Translations under genes and position numbers: made by a program
From: an uncultured Porphyromonadaceae bacterium
GTDB taxonomy: Bacteria > Bacteroidota > Bacteroidia > Bacteroidales > Muribaculaceae
Assembly: GCA_947178245.1 (NCBI GenBank)
Contig: CAMWXO010000012.1
Location: forward strand, 1-21,925
DNA length: 21,925 bases
Direction of reading: 5' to 3'
Notes under the pieces: generated by a model
What the model was told of the DNA's origin: nothing
Databases searched by the model: none
The model's input: only the letters and a program-made list of their open reading frames with translations
Part shown: positions 7,977 to 15,508 of the stretch, in pieces
Layout: each line of letters starts with the position of its first letter
Position numbering within the stretch: the stretch's first letter is position 1

Positions 7977-9011
7977 ATGAAAAAATTCACCACACTTGTC
8001 ATGCTGCTGGCCTGCCTCATTCCTTCAGGCGCGGCGGCTCAATCTGCCGACACCCCGGGGCCGGGCAAGCGTTCAGATTTCGCAAAAGGCGCCGACGTGG
8101 GCTGGCTCTCGCAACTCGAGGCCGAAGGCCACAAATTCTACACTCCCACTCCCGATCGGCAGGAAATGGAGTGCATGCAGCTGCTGCGCGACTATTGCGG
8201 CATCAACTCCATACGCCTGCGTGTATGGGTCAATCCAAAGAACGGCTGGAACTCCATCCCCGACGTGATGGCAAAGGCGAAGCGCGCCCATGATCTTGGG
8301 CTGCGCACCATGATCGACTTTCACTTCTCCGACCATTGGGCAGACCCCGGACAGCAGGAAATGCCTGAAGACTGGAAGAGCCTCTCGTTTGAAGACCAGA
8401 AGAAGGCTCTCGCCAACCACGTGACCGAAACACTGACAGCCCTGAAGAATATCGGGGTGACTCCCGAATGGGTGCAGATAGGCAACGAGACCACTCCGGG
8501 CATGATGCTCCCTGTAGGCTCTATCGACAACCCGGAGCAACTGACAGCCCTGAACAACGCCGGCTACGACGCCGTGAAGGCCGTGCTCCCCGATGCCAAA
8601 GTGATAGTGCACCTCGACAACGGTTATGACCGCGAACGCTTCGACCGGATGTTCGGCATGTTTGAACAGACAGGCGGCAAGTATGACATGATAGGCATGT
8701 CGATCTATCCCTTCTGGGCGGCCCAGAACGGATATCCCGGCGGATGGAGCGGAGTGGCTGACGACGCTATCGCCAACATCGACTATCTGAAGAATCGCTA
8801 CGGCCGCCCCGTGATGATATGCGAAGTGGGCATGCCATACGATGAGGGCGCACTCTGCGCCAAGTTCATAACGAGGCTCATGCAGGCTGACTCGGAGGGC
8901 ATATTCTATTGGGAGCCCGAGGCGCCGGAAGGCTATAACGGAGGCTACACTTTAGGATGCTTCGAGAACGGGGCGCCGAACGAGGCCCTGACTCCCTTCC
9001 TGAATCACTGA
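7977..9011 (+). CDS. GH53 endo-beta-1,4-galactanase (arabinogalactan endo-1,4-beta-galactosidase)
   Basis: This 344-residue protein has a signal peptide with probable cleavage near residue 22 (SGAAAQ). A single GH53 (clan GH-A) barrel covers about 33-344. The motif WVQIGNET places the acid/base at E171, and ICEVGMP places the nucleophile at E283; IRLRVWVNP (79-87) and MIDFHFSDHWADPG (112-125) are family hallmarks. The enzyme cleaves internal beta-1,4-galactosyl linkages in pectic galactan and type I arabinogalactan, and points to galactan as substrate of the whole cluster. L10-L11-A12-C13 resembles a lipobox, but a long hydrophobic stretch follows it, so a soluble periplasmic or secreted enzyme seems more likely than a lipoprotein. 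It sits 133 bp after the Sus-like operon, beyond a terminator. Its stop region overlaps the miaB end by 7 nt. Confidence 0.95.
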   Translation: MKKFTTLVMLLACLIPSGAAAQSADTPGPGKRSDFAKGADVGWLSQLEAEGHKFYTPTPDRQEMECMQLLRDYCGINSIRLRVWVNPKNGWNSIPDVMAKAKRAHDLGLRTMIDFHFSDHWADPGQQEMPEDWKSLSFEDQKKALANHVTETLTALKNIGVTPEWVQIGNETTPGMMLPVGSIDNPEQLTALNNAGYDAVKAVLPDAKVIVHLDNGYDRERFDRMFGMFEQTGGKYDMIGMSIYPFWAAQNGYPGGWSGVADDAIANIDYLKNRYGRPVMICEVGMPYDEGALCAKFITRLMQADSEGIFYWEPEAPEGYNGGYTLGCFENGAPNEALTPFLNH

Positions 9012-10375
9012 ACCACTTCGCCGCGCAGCGTGGCGGAGGAGGCATCGGTGACGCGCACCTTCACGAAGTCGCCGGGGCGGAAGTCTCCGCGCGGGAAGAC
9101 CACTACCTTATTCTGCGACGTGCGTCCGAAGAGTTCATCGCTGCTGCGCTTCGACACTCCCTCCACAAGCACCTCGAACTCACGGCCCACATCGCGGCGG
9201 TTTGACTCGAGGCTCAGTTCATTCTGAAGCGCTATCATGCGGTTGAGACGCTCCACCTTCACATCTTCCGGCACGTCGTCGGGCAGATGCTTCGAAGCAT
9301 ACGTGCCGGGGCGCTCCGAATACTTGAACATGAAGGCGCTGTCAAAGGCCGCCTCGCGCATCAGCGAGAGCGTCTGCAGGAAGTCTTCTTCGGTCTCGCC
9401 GTGAAAACCGGTAAACATGTCGGTCGAGATGCCCGCATCCGGCACTATGCGGCGTATGGCGGCGATGCGGTCGAGATACCATGCACGGGTGTATTTGCGG
9501 TTCATGTCCTTGAGCACGCTGTCGCTTCCGCTCTGCACCGGCAGATGGATATGGCGCGCTATGTTGGGGTGGGCGGCCACCACCTCGAGGGTCGCGTCGC
9601 TCATGTCTTTAGGATGAGACGTAGTGAAGCGCACCCTCATGTCGGGGGCCGCCTCGGCCACCATCGCCAGAAGCGCCGGGAAGTCCACTTCCTTCCCGTC
9701 GTCGCCGGAATAGCGATAGGAATTCACGTTCTGGCCGAGCAATGTCACCTCCTTGAAGCCGCGGGCCCGGAGGTCGGCGAGCTCGCGCAGGATGCTTTCA
9801 GGCTCGCGCGAGCGCTCGCGGCCACGGGTGTAGGGCACTATGCAATATGAGCAGAAATTGTTGCATCCGCGCATTATGCTTATGAAGCCTCCCACTCCCG
9901 TGCCCCCGATGCGGCGCGGCAGCACGTCGCGGTAGGTCTCGGTGAGGCTGAGCTCTATATTGATAGCCTTCTCTCCCGCCTCGGCTGCCGCGAAAAGCTC
10001 GGGAAGCTGCAGATAGCTGTCGGGGCCGGCCACAATGTCCACCCCATAGTCCTCGATAAGGCTCTTCTTGAGCCTCTCGGCCATGCACCCTATCACGGCT
10101 ATGATGATCCGCCTCCCCGCCTTGCGGCGGAAAGCCTTCCAGTGGCTGATGCGCTGATATATCTTCTGCTCGGCATTCTCACGTATGGAGCAGGTGTTGA
10201 AGATCACTGCGGAGGCCTCCCGGTCGTCTTCGGTCAGCTCGTATCCGGCCATTCCCATCACTGAGGCCACCACCTCCGAATCGGCCACATTCATCTGGCA
10301 TCCGTAGGTCTCTATGCGCACTTTCCGCGGAAAAGTGCAATTTTTATCATCTGCGAGGCAAAAAACTTTGTCCAT
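9005..10375 (-). CDS. miaB: tRNA-2-methylthio-N6-dimethylallyladenosine synthase MiaB
   Basis: This 456-residue radical-SAM methylthiotransferase converts i6A37 to ms2i6A37 in tRNAs reading U-starting codons. The N-terminal UPF0004 domain carries the auxiliary 4Fe-4S ligands C26 (YGCQMN), C62 (NTCSIR) and C97 (IGCMAE). The radical-SAM motif is C171-C175-C178 (RGCNNFCSYC), followed by the typical IVPYTRGRERSR. Residues about 385-456 form a TRAM RNA-binding domain. Full family length. The ATG start at 10375 lies about 30 nt after a good minus-strand promoter. Its stop codon lies inside the end of the convergent GH53 gene, with no room for a dedicated terminator. A RimO or MtaB paralogue is less likely given the length and the motif context. 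Confidence 0.95.
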   Translation of the reverse strand: MDKVFCLADDKNCTFPRKVRIETYGCQMNVADSEVVASVMGMAGYELTEDDREASAVIFNTCSIRENAEQKIYQRISHWKAFRRKAGRRIIIAVIGCMAERLKKSLIEDYGVDIVAGPDSYLQLPELFAAAEAGEKAINIELSLTETYRDVLPRRIGGTGVGGFISIMRGCNNFCSYCIVPYTRGRERSREPESILRELADLRARGFKEVTLLGQNVNSYRYSGDDGKEVDFPALLAMVAEAAPDMRVRFTTSHPKDMSDATLEVVAAHPNIARHIHLPVQSGSDSVLKDMNRKYTRAWYLDRIAAIRRIVPDAGISTDMFTGFHGETEEDFLQTLSLMREAAFDSAFMFKYSERPGTYASKHLPDDVPEDVKVERLNRMIALQNELSLESNRRDVGREFEVLVEGVSKRSSDELFGRTSQNKVVVFPRGDFRPGDFVKVRVTDASSATLRGEVVQ

Positions 10376-10402
10376 ACTATTTTTTAATTCAAAGATTATT
10401 CC

Positions 10403-10410
10403 TAAATTTG
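10403..10410 (+). promoter_or_regulatory. -7 promoter element of the CoA-transferase gene
   Basis: TAAATTTG matches TAnnTTTG and lies 33 bp before the ATG at 10444, giving a leader of about 27 nt. No TTG is found at the usual -33 distance. The box lies 2 bp from the miaB -7 box on the other strand, so the two core promoters overlap and face each other. Confidence 0.6.
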
Positions 10411-10412
10411 TG

Positions 10413-10444
10413 CAAAATTACCAAATAAATCTAATCGTTACAAA
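10413..10444 (-). promoter_or_regulatory. miaB promoter
   Basis: On the minus strand, TTTG (10444-10441), 20 bp, then TAATTTTG (10420-10413) match both Bacteroidetes promoter elements at ideal spacing. Transcription would start near 10407, giving a leader of about 30 nt. The -33 element overlaps the start codon (10444-10446) of the divergent CoA-transferase gene. Confidence 0.75.
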
Positions 10445-11946
10445 TGAGTATACCATTTATTTCAGCAGAAGAGGCTGCTTCCTACATCAAAAACGGTGAT
10501 AATGTAGGATTATCGGGCTTCACGGCCGCCGGTACTCCGAAAGTTGTAACAGTAGCTCTGGCCAAACGCGCCAGGGAACTCCATGAGAAAGGCCTCCCCT
10601 TCAAGATCAATCTTTTCACGGGCGCATCGACCAACGACCACGTAGACGGCGAGCTCGCACGTGCCGACGCCATCGCCATCCGCACCCCCTATCAGGGCCA
10701 CGGCGACTCGCGCAAGGCCATCAACGCCCAGGCCATCAACTATTTCGACGCACACCTCTCGCACGTGGCGCAGGATATCCGCTACGGCTTCTACGGCGAT
10801 ATCGACGTAGCCATCATCGAGGTGACGGAGATGAACCCGAGCGGCGACGTAATCCTTGGAGCCGGACTGGGCATGACTCCCACCCTCGCACAGAAAGCCA
10901 AGAAGATAATTCTTGAGTATTCCAGCTATTACAAGACTTCGTTCCGCGGTTTCCACGACAATTACGTGCCCCTCGACCCTCCTCACCGCCGCGAGATACC
11001 CATCTACAAGCCCAGCGACCGCATCGGCTCGACAGTGCTCCACATCGACCCGAAGAAGATCATCGGCGTGGTACCCTCCAACGACTCGGAAGGCGTGAAG
11101 CCGTTCGCTCCCTCTGATGAAGTAACGCACATGATAGGGGAAAACGTATGCAACTTCCTCGTCTCCCAGCTGCGCCAGGGCCTCATACCGAAAGAATTCC
11201 TCCCGATACAGTCCGGCGTGGGCAATGTGGCCAATGCCGTGCTTTACGGACTCGGCGAGAACCCCGAGGTGCCTCCCTTCGAGATGTATACCGAGGTGAT
11301 CCAGGATGCCGTGATGACTCTCATGGAGCAGGGTCACTGCAAGTTCGCCTCCACATGCGCCATGACCTTCTCTGACGACGCGATGCTCCACTTCATGGAG
11401 AACATCGACTTCTTCCGCGACAAGATCCTGCTGCGTCCGGGCGAAATCTCCAATAGTCCGGAAGTGGTGCGCCGCATAGGTGTGATCGCCATGAACACCG
11501 CTCTCGAAGCCGACATCTACGGCAACGTGAACTCCACCCACGTGCTCGGCACCAAGATGATGAACGGCATCGGAGGCTCGGGCGACTTCACCCGCAACGC
11601 ATATCTCTCGATCTTCTCCTGCCCGTCGGTGCAGAAGGGCGGCAAGATCTCGGCCATCGTGCCCATGTGCTCACACATCGACCACTCCGAGCACTCCGTG
11701 AAGGTGCTCATCACTGAGCAGGGCGTAGCCGATCTGCGTGGCAAGGATCCGCGTCAGCGCGCCGAGGCAATTATCGAGAACTGCGCCCATCCGGCCTACA
11801 AGCAGCTTCTCTGGGACTATCTCAAGCTGGCCAACAAGGGTGCACTCGCTCACACACCCCACAATCTGCACGCGGCCTTCGCCCTGCACGAGAGCTTTAT
11901 CGACTGCGGCGACATGAGCCATGCAGACTTCGGGAAATACTACTGA
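10444..11946 (+). CDS. Acetyl-CoA hydrolase/transferase family, probable succinate CoA-transferase
   Basis: This 500-residue protein belongs to the AarC/ScpC (YgfH) class of CoA-transferases, which move CoA between succinate and acetate or propionate. Visible hallmarks are GLSGFTAAGTPK (22-33), SGVGNVANAVLYGLG (257-271) and FEMYTEVIQD (279-288), where E284 fits the catalytic glutamate that forms the glutamyl-CoA intermediate. GIGGSGDFTRNAYLS near residue 380 is the glycine-rich loop. In anaerobic Bacteroidales such an enzyme would serve acetate or succinate-propionate fermentation; the exact acyl partner cannot be decided from sequence. The start is supported by the promoter just upstream. 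It is transcribed alone and ends in repeat-rich DNA and a terminator. No signal peptide; cytoplasmic. Confidence 0.93.
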   Translation: MSIPFISAEEAASYIKNGDNVGLSGFTAAGTPKVVTVALAKRARELHEKGLPFKINLFTGASTNDHVDGELARADAIAIRTPYQGHGDSRKAINAQAINYFDAHLSHVAQDIRYGFYGDIDVAIIEVTEMNPSGDVILGAGLGMTPTLAQKAKKIILEYSSYYKTSFRGFHDNYVPLDPPHRREIPIYKPSDRIGSTVLHIDPKKIIGVVPSNDSEGVKPFAPSDEVTHMIGENVCNFLVSQLRQGLIPKEFLPIQSGVGNVANAVLYGLGENPEVPPFEMYTEVIQDAVMTLMEQGHCKFASTCAMTFSDDAMLHFMENIDFFRDKILLRPGEISNSPEVVRRIGVIAMNTALEADIYGNVNSTHVLGTKMMNGIGGSGDFTRNAYLSIFSCPSVQKGGKISAIVPMCSHIDHSEHSVKVLITEQGVADLRGKDPRQRAEAIIENCAHPAYKQLLWDYLKLANKGALAHTPHNLHAAFALHESFIDCGDMSHADFGKYY

Positions 11947-11955
11947 TTCTAATTT

Positions 11956-12140
11956 GGAATTGAGAATTGAGAATTTAGAATTGAGAATTTCTTCTAATTG
12001 AGAATTGAGAATTGAGAATTGAGTTTTCCGGAGACTTAGGAGTCCTTAATGACTTTAAAGACTTTAATGACCTTAATGACCTTAATGACCTTACTCTCAA
12101 TTAAAGGCCTTACTCTCAATCCTCAACTTCCAACTGAACA
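11956..12140. repeat. Composite intergenic repeat: AATTGAG heptamers plus 9-bp-period array
   Basis: Two runs of the heptamer AATTGAG occupy about 11956-12022. A 9-bp-period array of the type GACCTTAAT / GACTTTAAA follows at about 12042-12095. Then come inverted heptamers (CTCAATT at 12095-12101, CTCAAT at 12115-12120). The same order of modules recurs after sufB (20358-20545). No ORF of note lies here. Origin is unknown. Confidence 0.8.
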
Positions 12141-12174
12141 GGAGGCTCGGCTTTCACAGGCCCTGCCTCCTTTT
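12140..12174 (+). terminator. Terminator of the CoA-transferase transcript, possibly bidirectional
   Basis: GGAGGC (12141-12146) pairs with GCCTCC (12165-12170). An inner GGC/GCC stem lies beyond a 2x2 internal loop, and TTTT follows on the plus strand. It sits immediately past the stop codon of the convergent flippase gene, so the hairpin may also end that minus-strand transcript, although the U-tract there is poor. Confidence 0.65.
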
Positions 12175-12175
12175 C

Positions 12176-13633
12176 TCATATCTTTTTCCTGAGATAGGCT
12201 ACAGCTTCGGGAATCTCGGGAACCCGTAGCATGGCAAGCACTGCTACTGCGGCCGCTGCTCCTGCCGCGAGCTGAAGCGCGAGCGATATGAGCGACGTGA
12301 TATTGAGCTGATGCGAGATGTCGCCTCCAGGCACCGGAATCAAGACAACGACAATCACCGCCACGCCTGCTGCCGCAATGAAGGGAATGACATCGCGGAA
12401 GAGCGACATGACGCCATAGCCCGTGCTGCGTCTCACCATGAAAGCCGCCGCTATCCATGTGACAAGCGTCGCTCCCAGCTGCCCCCATACGAGTGCTTCG
12501 AGGCTCATCGTGAAGACTGTGGCGAGAAGAGCCACGGCCGTAGCCGCATCCTTCACCACTTCAAGGCCCACAAGCCGCTTCCCATGACCGAGAGCCATCA
12601 TGTAGTTGCCGAAAAGCGACACGAACACCGTGCCTATGCCCCTTATGCAGAGCACCTGGAAGAGGGGAATGGCCACATCCCATTTCGTGCCGAACAGGAA
12701 ATGGAATATACTGCCGCCGCAGGCTGCGAGCAGACCTAATGAGGGGAAGGTGATCAAGGCTGTGAAGCGGTCGATGCGCCGCATGTAGCGGTGGAACGCT
12801 TCGATATCGTCCTGCACCCTGCTCAGCACGGGCACGAACGATGAAGTCAGTATCTGCGAGAGCGAGGCGCTTCCCATCTTGCTCCACTTGTCGGCCTGCG
12901 TGTAGCTGCCGAGTTGCGAGAGGGAATACCATTTGCCGATGACGAACTGGTAGATATTGAGAAAGAGGGTGTTGAAAAACTGGGTCGTGAATACGCTCAG
13001 CCCGATATTCCTGATATCGCGGAGCGACCTCATGGAGAAAACCGCCGAAGGCCTCCATCCACCCGTCATCCAGAGCCATCCGCTCTTCAGGGCTGCAAGC
13101 GCCACAGACTGCCACACTATTGCCCATGCCCCGAAGCCGCCCAAGGCCAGCACTATGCCGAGAATCGACGAGAGGGTCAGGGCCACGAGATCGGCCAGCG
13201 CGATATGCTTCACGTCCATGCGCTTCATCAGGCGATTGGTCTGCACTATCCCGAGTCCGGTGAGCACGAAGGCGAGAAACATCACCCTGCTCATGGCCAC
13301 GAGGCGCTCATCGCCGAAAAAAGTGGCTATCTCGGGGGCCAGCGCATAGAGGATGGCATAGATCACGATGCTGACACCGAGATTAAACCAGAATACGGTG
13401 CTGTAGTCTTCGCGGTCGGGATCTTTCTTCTGCAGCAGGGCGGCCCCGAAGCCGGAATCAACGAATAGAATGGCGAAGGCCTGGAAGACGGACAAGACGC
13501 CTACCAGACCGAAATCTTTCTTGCTGAGCATGTTGGCAAGCACTATGCCGCTCAGTCCATAGAGCACCTGAGTGGCCACGCGGTCGAGCGTGTTCCACTT
13601 CAAGGTCTTTACAGTAGCACCCTTCAGGCTCAC
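12176..13633 (-). CDS. Polysaccharide/O-antigen flippase, Wzx/TuaB-like (MOP superfamily)
   Basis: This 485-residue, strongly hydrophobic protein has about a dozen membrane segments. Its N-terminus (MSLKGATVKTLKW), the segment FVDSGFGAALLQKKDPDRED (about 57-76) and the later FFNTLFLNIYQFVIGKWYS are typical of lipopolysaccharide or teichuronic-acid exporters of the MATE-like TuaB/WzxC group, which flip lipid-linked saccharides across the inner membrane. Translation starts at GTG (13633), only 12 nt after the in-frame stop of the GIN-domain gene; the next ATG would remove the first membrane helix, so GTG is favoured. It is the last gene of a minus-strand run. No glycosyltransferase neighbours are present, so the glycan exported is unknown. 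Confidence 0.88.
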   Translation of the reverse strand: MSLKGATVKTLKWNTLDRVATQVLYGLSGIVLANMLSKKDFGLVGVLSVFQAFAILFVDSGFGAALLQKKDPDREDYSTVFWFNLGVSIVIYAILYALAPEIATFFGDERLVAMSRVMFLAFVLTGLGIVQTNRLMKRMDVKHIALADLVALTLSSILGIVLALGGFGAWAIVWQSVALAALKSGWLWMTGGWRPSAVFSMRSLRDIRNIGLSVFTTQFFNTLFLNIYQFVIGKWYSLSQLGSYTQADKWSKMGSASLSQILTSSFVPVLSRVQDDIEAFHRYMRRIDRFTALITFPSLGLLAACGGSIFHFLFGTKWDVAIPLFQVLCIRGIGTVFVSLFGNYMMALGHGKRLVGLEVVKDAATAVALLATVFTMSLEALVWGQLGATLVTWIAAAFMVRRSTGYGVMSLFRDVIPFIAAAGVAVIVVVLIPVPGGDISHQLNITSLISLALQLAAGAAAAVAVLAMLRVPEIPEAVAYLRKKI

Positions 13634-13645
13634 GTTATATTTTGC

Positions 13646-14362
13646 TTACTGCACCTCTATGGTGTCGGTGTCGATTGAGAACACCTTTCCTCCACCCTTC
13701 TTCTTTATCTCGGGCTGACCTTTATAGTAGATTTTCGTATTGCCTATGCCTTTGATATTCAGCTGGTCTAATGCCCAGCATCCTATGCTTCCGCTTCCCA
13801 TCACCAGCTTGCAGGTGACATTCTCGGCCTCGAGGCGATCGGCCTGGATGGTGCCGTTGCCGCACATCAGGAAATCACCCTGCTGGCAATGTCCTCCAAG
13901 CGAGATGGTGCCGTTGCCGGTCTTCAGGGACGCCGAAATCTTGGTGGCCCGCAATCCGTTGGCCACAATATTGCCGTTGCCCATCAGCGAGATATCAAGT
14001 TTTGAGCCGGGAGCCACAGACTTCAGCGTAAGGGTTGACTCGGCTGAGAGCGACGCATGATCAAGAAAGTCGGAATAGACATAAAGCGTGGGGAGGTCGG
14101 GGTCTCCCACGAATGGAGTCTCAACCTGAATGCGCAGCTTATTGCCTTTCTGCGTGATGATGAAGGCTTTGGCATAATGCGCCGCTCCGGAGTAAGCCAC
14201 CCGGCTGGGACTGCCGTCGCCCCCTACGTAGACCACATTTACATTGTCGTCTACCGAAAGCTTGCTGAACTGCCCCACGGGGAGTTTGAATTCTTTGGCG
14301 GATATGGTGCCGGCGGTAAGCACCGCCATCATGGTCAGAAGGATTCCAAACAGTCTTCTCAT
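13646..14362 (-). CDS. Secreted GIN-domain (DUF2807) protein
   Basis: With the ATG at 14362 the protein has 238 residues and a clear signal peptide (MRRLFGILLTMMAVLTAGTISA, cleavage before KEF). An upstream TTG start at 14407 would overlap the dusB stop (TTGA) and add 15 residues before the signal peptide, and is less likely. The rest is a beta-helix-like GIN/DUF2807 head domain, with repeated short strands and glycine turns (GNGNIVANG, KTGNGTISLGG, MCGNGTIQAD, VMGSGSIGC). The family is abundant in Bacteroidetes and its function is not established; it is sometimes annotated as a putative autotransporter adhesin head. No membrane anchor is visible. It lies between dusB and the flippase and is probably cotranscribed with them. 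Confidence 0.82.
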   Translation of the reverse strand: MRRLFGILLTMMAVLTAGTISAKEFKLPVGQFSKLSVDDNVNVVYVGGDGSPSRVAYSGAAHYAKAFIITQKGNKLRIQVETPFVGDPDLPTLYVYSDFLDHASLSAESTLTLKSVAPGSKLDISLMGNGNIVANGLRATKISASLKTGNGTISLGGHCQQGDFLMCGNGTIQADRLEAENVTCKLVMGSGSIGCWALDQLNIKGIGNTKIYYKGQPEIKKKGGGKVFSIDTDTIEVQ

Positions 14363-14403
14363 CTTTTTTACCTTATTAATAATTGTGTGGTTTAATAGTT
14401 TAG

Positions 14404-15411
14404 TCAAATCGCGGGTAGCGGATCGCCGGCCATGCCGAAGAACCTCTCTTCTATCTCAACAAGTAAGTCCTCAAGTTGTTTTTCGGTATTGGCCCTTAAC
14501 AGTCGAATTCTTGTCTCCTTGAAGTCTGGAATGCCCTTAAGCAGCGGAGTGGCAGCAAGATGACGCCGTATGTGGAGAATGCCCCTTATCTCGTCTATGC
14601 GCGAGATAGACTCCCTGATCTGCCGGCGCAGAAAGTCGAATTTCTCGCTGACCGGGATTTCAGGCAGCGTGCCGGAATCGAGATATTGCCTCACCTCGCG
14701 GAATATCCAGGGGGCGCCGAAACTGGCACGTCCTATCATCACGGCATCCACACCGTAGGCATCGAAAGCTGCCTTGGCCTGCTCCGGAGTCTTGATATCG
14801 CCGTTTCCGATAATGGGAATCTCCATCCGCGGGTCGGCCTTCACCTCGCCGATGAGAGTCCAGTCGGCATCGCCGGTATACATCTGCGAGCGCGTCCTCC
14901 CGTGAATGGTCAGCGCCTTGATGCCGCAGTCCTGAAGCCTCGGCGCGAGCTCCGTGATGATCTTGTGCTCGCAGTCCCAGCCAAGCCGGGTCTTGACAGT
15001 GACAGGGAGTGCTACGGCATCCACCACAGCCTTCGTGATGGCGAGCATCTTCCCGGGCTCACGCAGCATTCCGGCTCCCGCGCCCTTTCCGGCTACTTTC
15101 TTCACCGGGCATCCGAAATTAATGTCGATGATATCGGGCTGCGCCTTCTCCACTATCCTTGCCGCCTCCACCATGGCATCGGCGTCCCTTCCATAGATCT
15201 GGATGGCCACCGGGCGCTCGCGGCTGTCGATCTCAAGCTTGCGGGTAGTGGAGTTGATATTGCGCACGAGTGCCTCGGCCGACACGAATTCCGTATAGAC
15301 CATGGCCGCTCCCTGCTCCCTGCACATCAGGCGGAACGAAGGGTCGGTGACATCCTCCATCGGGGCGAGCACTACCGGCCGCTCCCCTAAGTCAATCTTA
15401 TCGATTCTCAA
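14404..15411 (-). CDS. dusB: tRNA-dihydrouridine synthase, DusB family
   Basis: This 335-residue FMN-dependent TIM-barrel enzyme reduces uridine to dihydrouridine in tRNA D-loops. VVLAPMEDVTDPSFR (13-27) is the FMN-binding N-terminal motif. INFGCPVKKVAGKGAGAGML (97-116) holds the catalytic C101. KTRLGWD, LTIHGRTRSQMY, IGNGDI and IGRASFGAPWIF are further family motifs. The start is TTG at 15411: an in-frame TGA lies two codons upstream, and the next ATG (residue 18) would cut into the core motif. The TTG falls in a copy of the AATTGAG repeat found in other intergenic regions. It follows the M16 peptidase by 97 bp, without a recognisable promoter of its own. Confidence 0.93.
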   Translation of the reverse strand: MRIDKIDLGERPVVLAPMEDVTDPSFRLMCREQGAAMVYTEFVSAEALVRNINSTTRKLEIDSRERPVAIQIYGRDADAMVEAARIVEKAQPDIIDINFGCPVKKVAGKGAGAGMLREPGKMLAITKAVVDAVALPVTVKTRLGWDCEHKIITELAPRLQDCGIKALTIHGRTRSQMYTGDADWTLIGEVKADPRMEIPIIGNGDIKTPEQAKAAFDAYGVDAVMIGRASFGAPWIFREVRQYLDSGTLPEIPVSEKFDFLRRQIRESISRIDEIRGILHIRRHLAATPLLKGIPDFKETRIRLLRANTEKQLEDLLVEIEERFFGMAGDPLPAI

Positions 15412-15431
15412 TTTTCAGTTGTCTGTTTGAA

Positions 15432-15470
15432 GATTGGCGAACTGAAGTTCGCCGCAGTAAGTTAAGAGTT
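15432..15470 (-). repeat. REP-like palindromic element, inverted copy of the repeat after phoH
   Basis: These 39 nt are an exact reverse complement of 21540-21578. The core is the perfect palindrome GGCGAACTGAAGTTCGCC at 15436-15453 (7-bp arms, 4-nt loop). The element sits between the M16 peptidase stop and the dusB start, and within a cotranscript would form a hairpin between those genes. Confidence 0.85.
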
Positions 15471-15508
15471 GTGGATTGAGGAGTGAGGCAACCAATTCTA
15501 AATTATTA

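Noticed and set aside
8004..8015. Lipobox-like LLAC in the galactanase signal peptide.
   Set aside because: The hydrophobic core continues past the Cys to an AAAQ cleavage site, and Leu at -2 is a poor lipobox residue. Ordinary signal-peptidase cleavage seems more likely, though not certain.
14363..14407. A TTG start for the GIN-domain protein overlapping the dusB stop.
   Set aside because: It would place 15 extra residues before a well-formed signal peptide beginning at the ATG at 14362.
15432..15470. The palindrome before dusB read as a transcription terminator for the M16 gene.
   Set aside because: No U-tract follows on the minus strand, and the same sequence occurs as a repeat elsewhere, so it is called a REP-like element instead.
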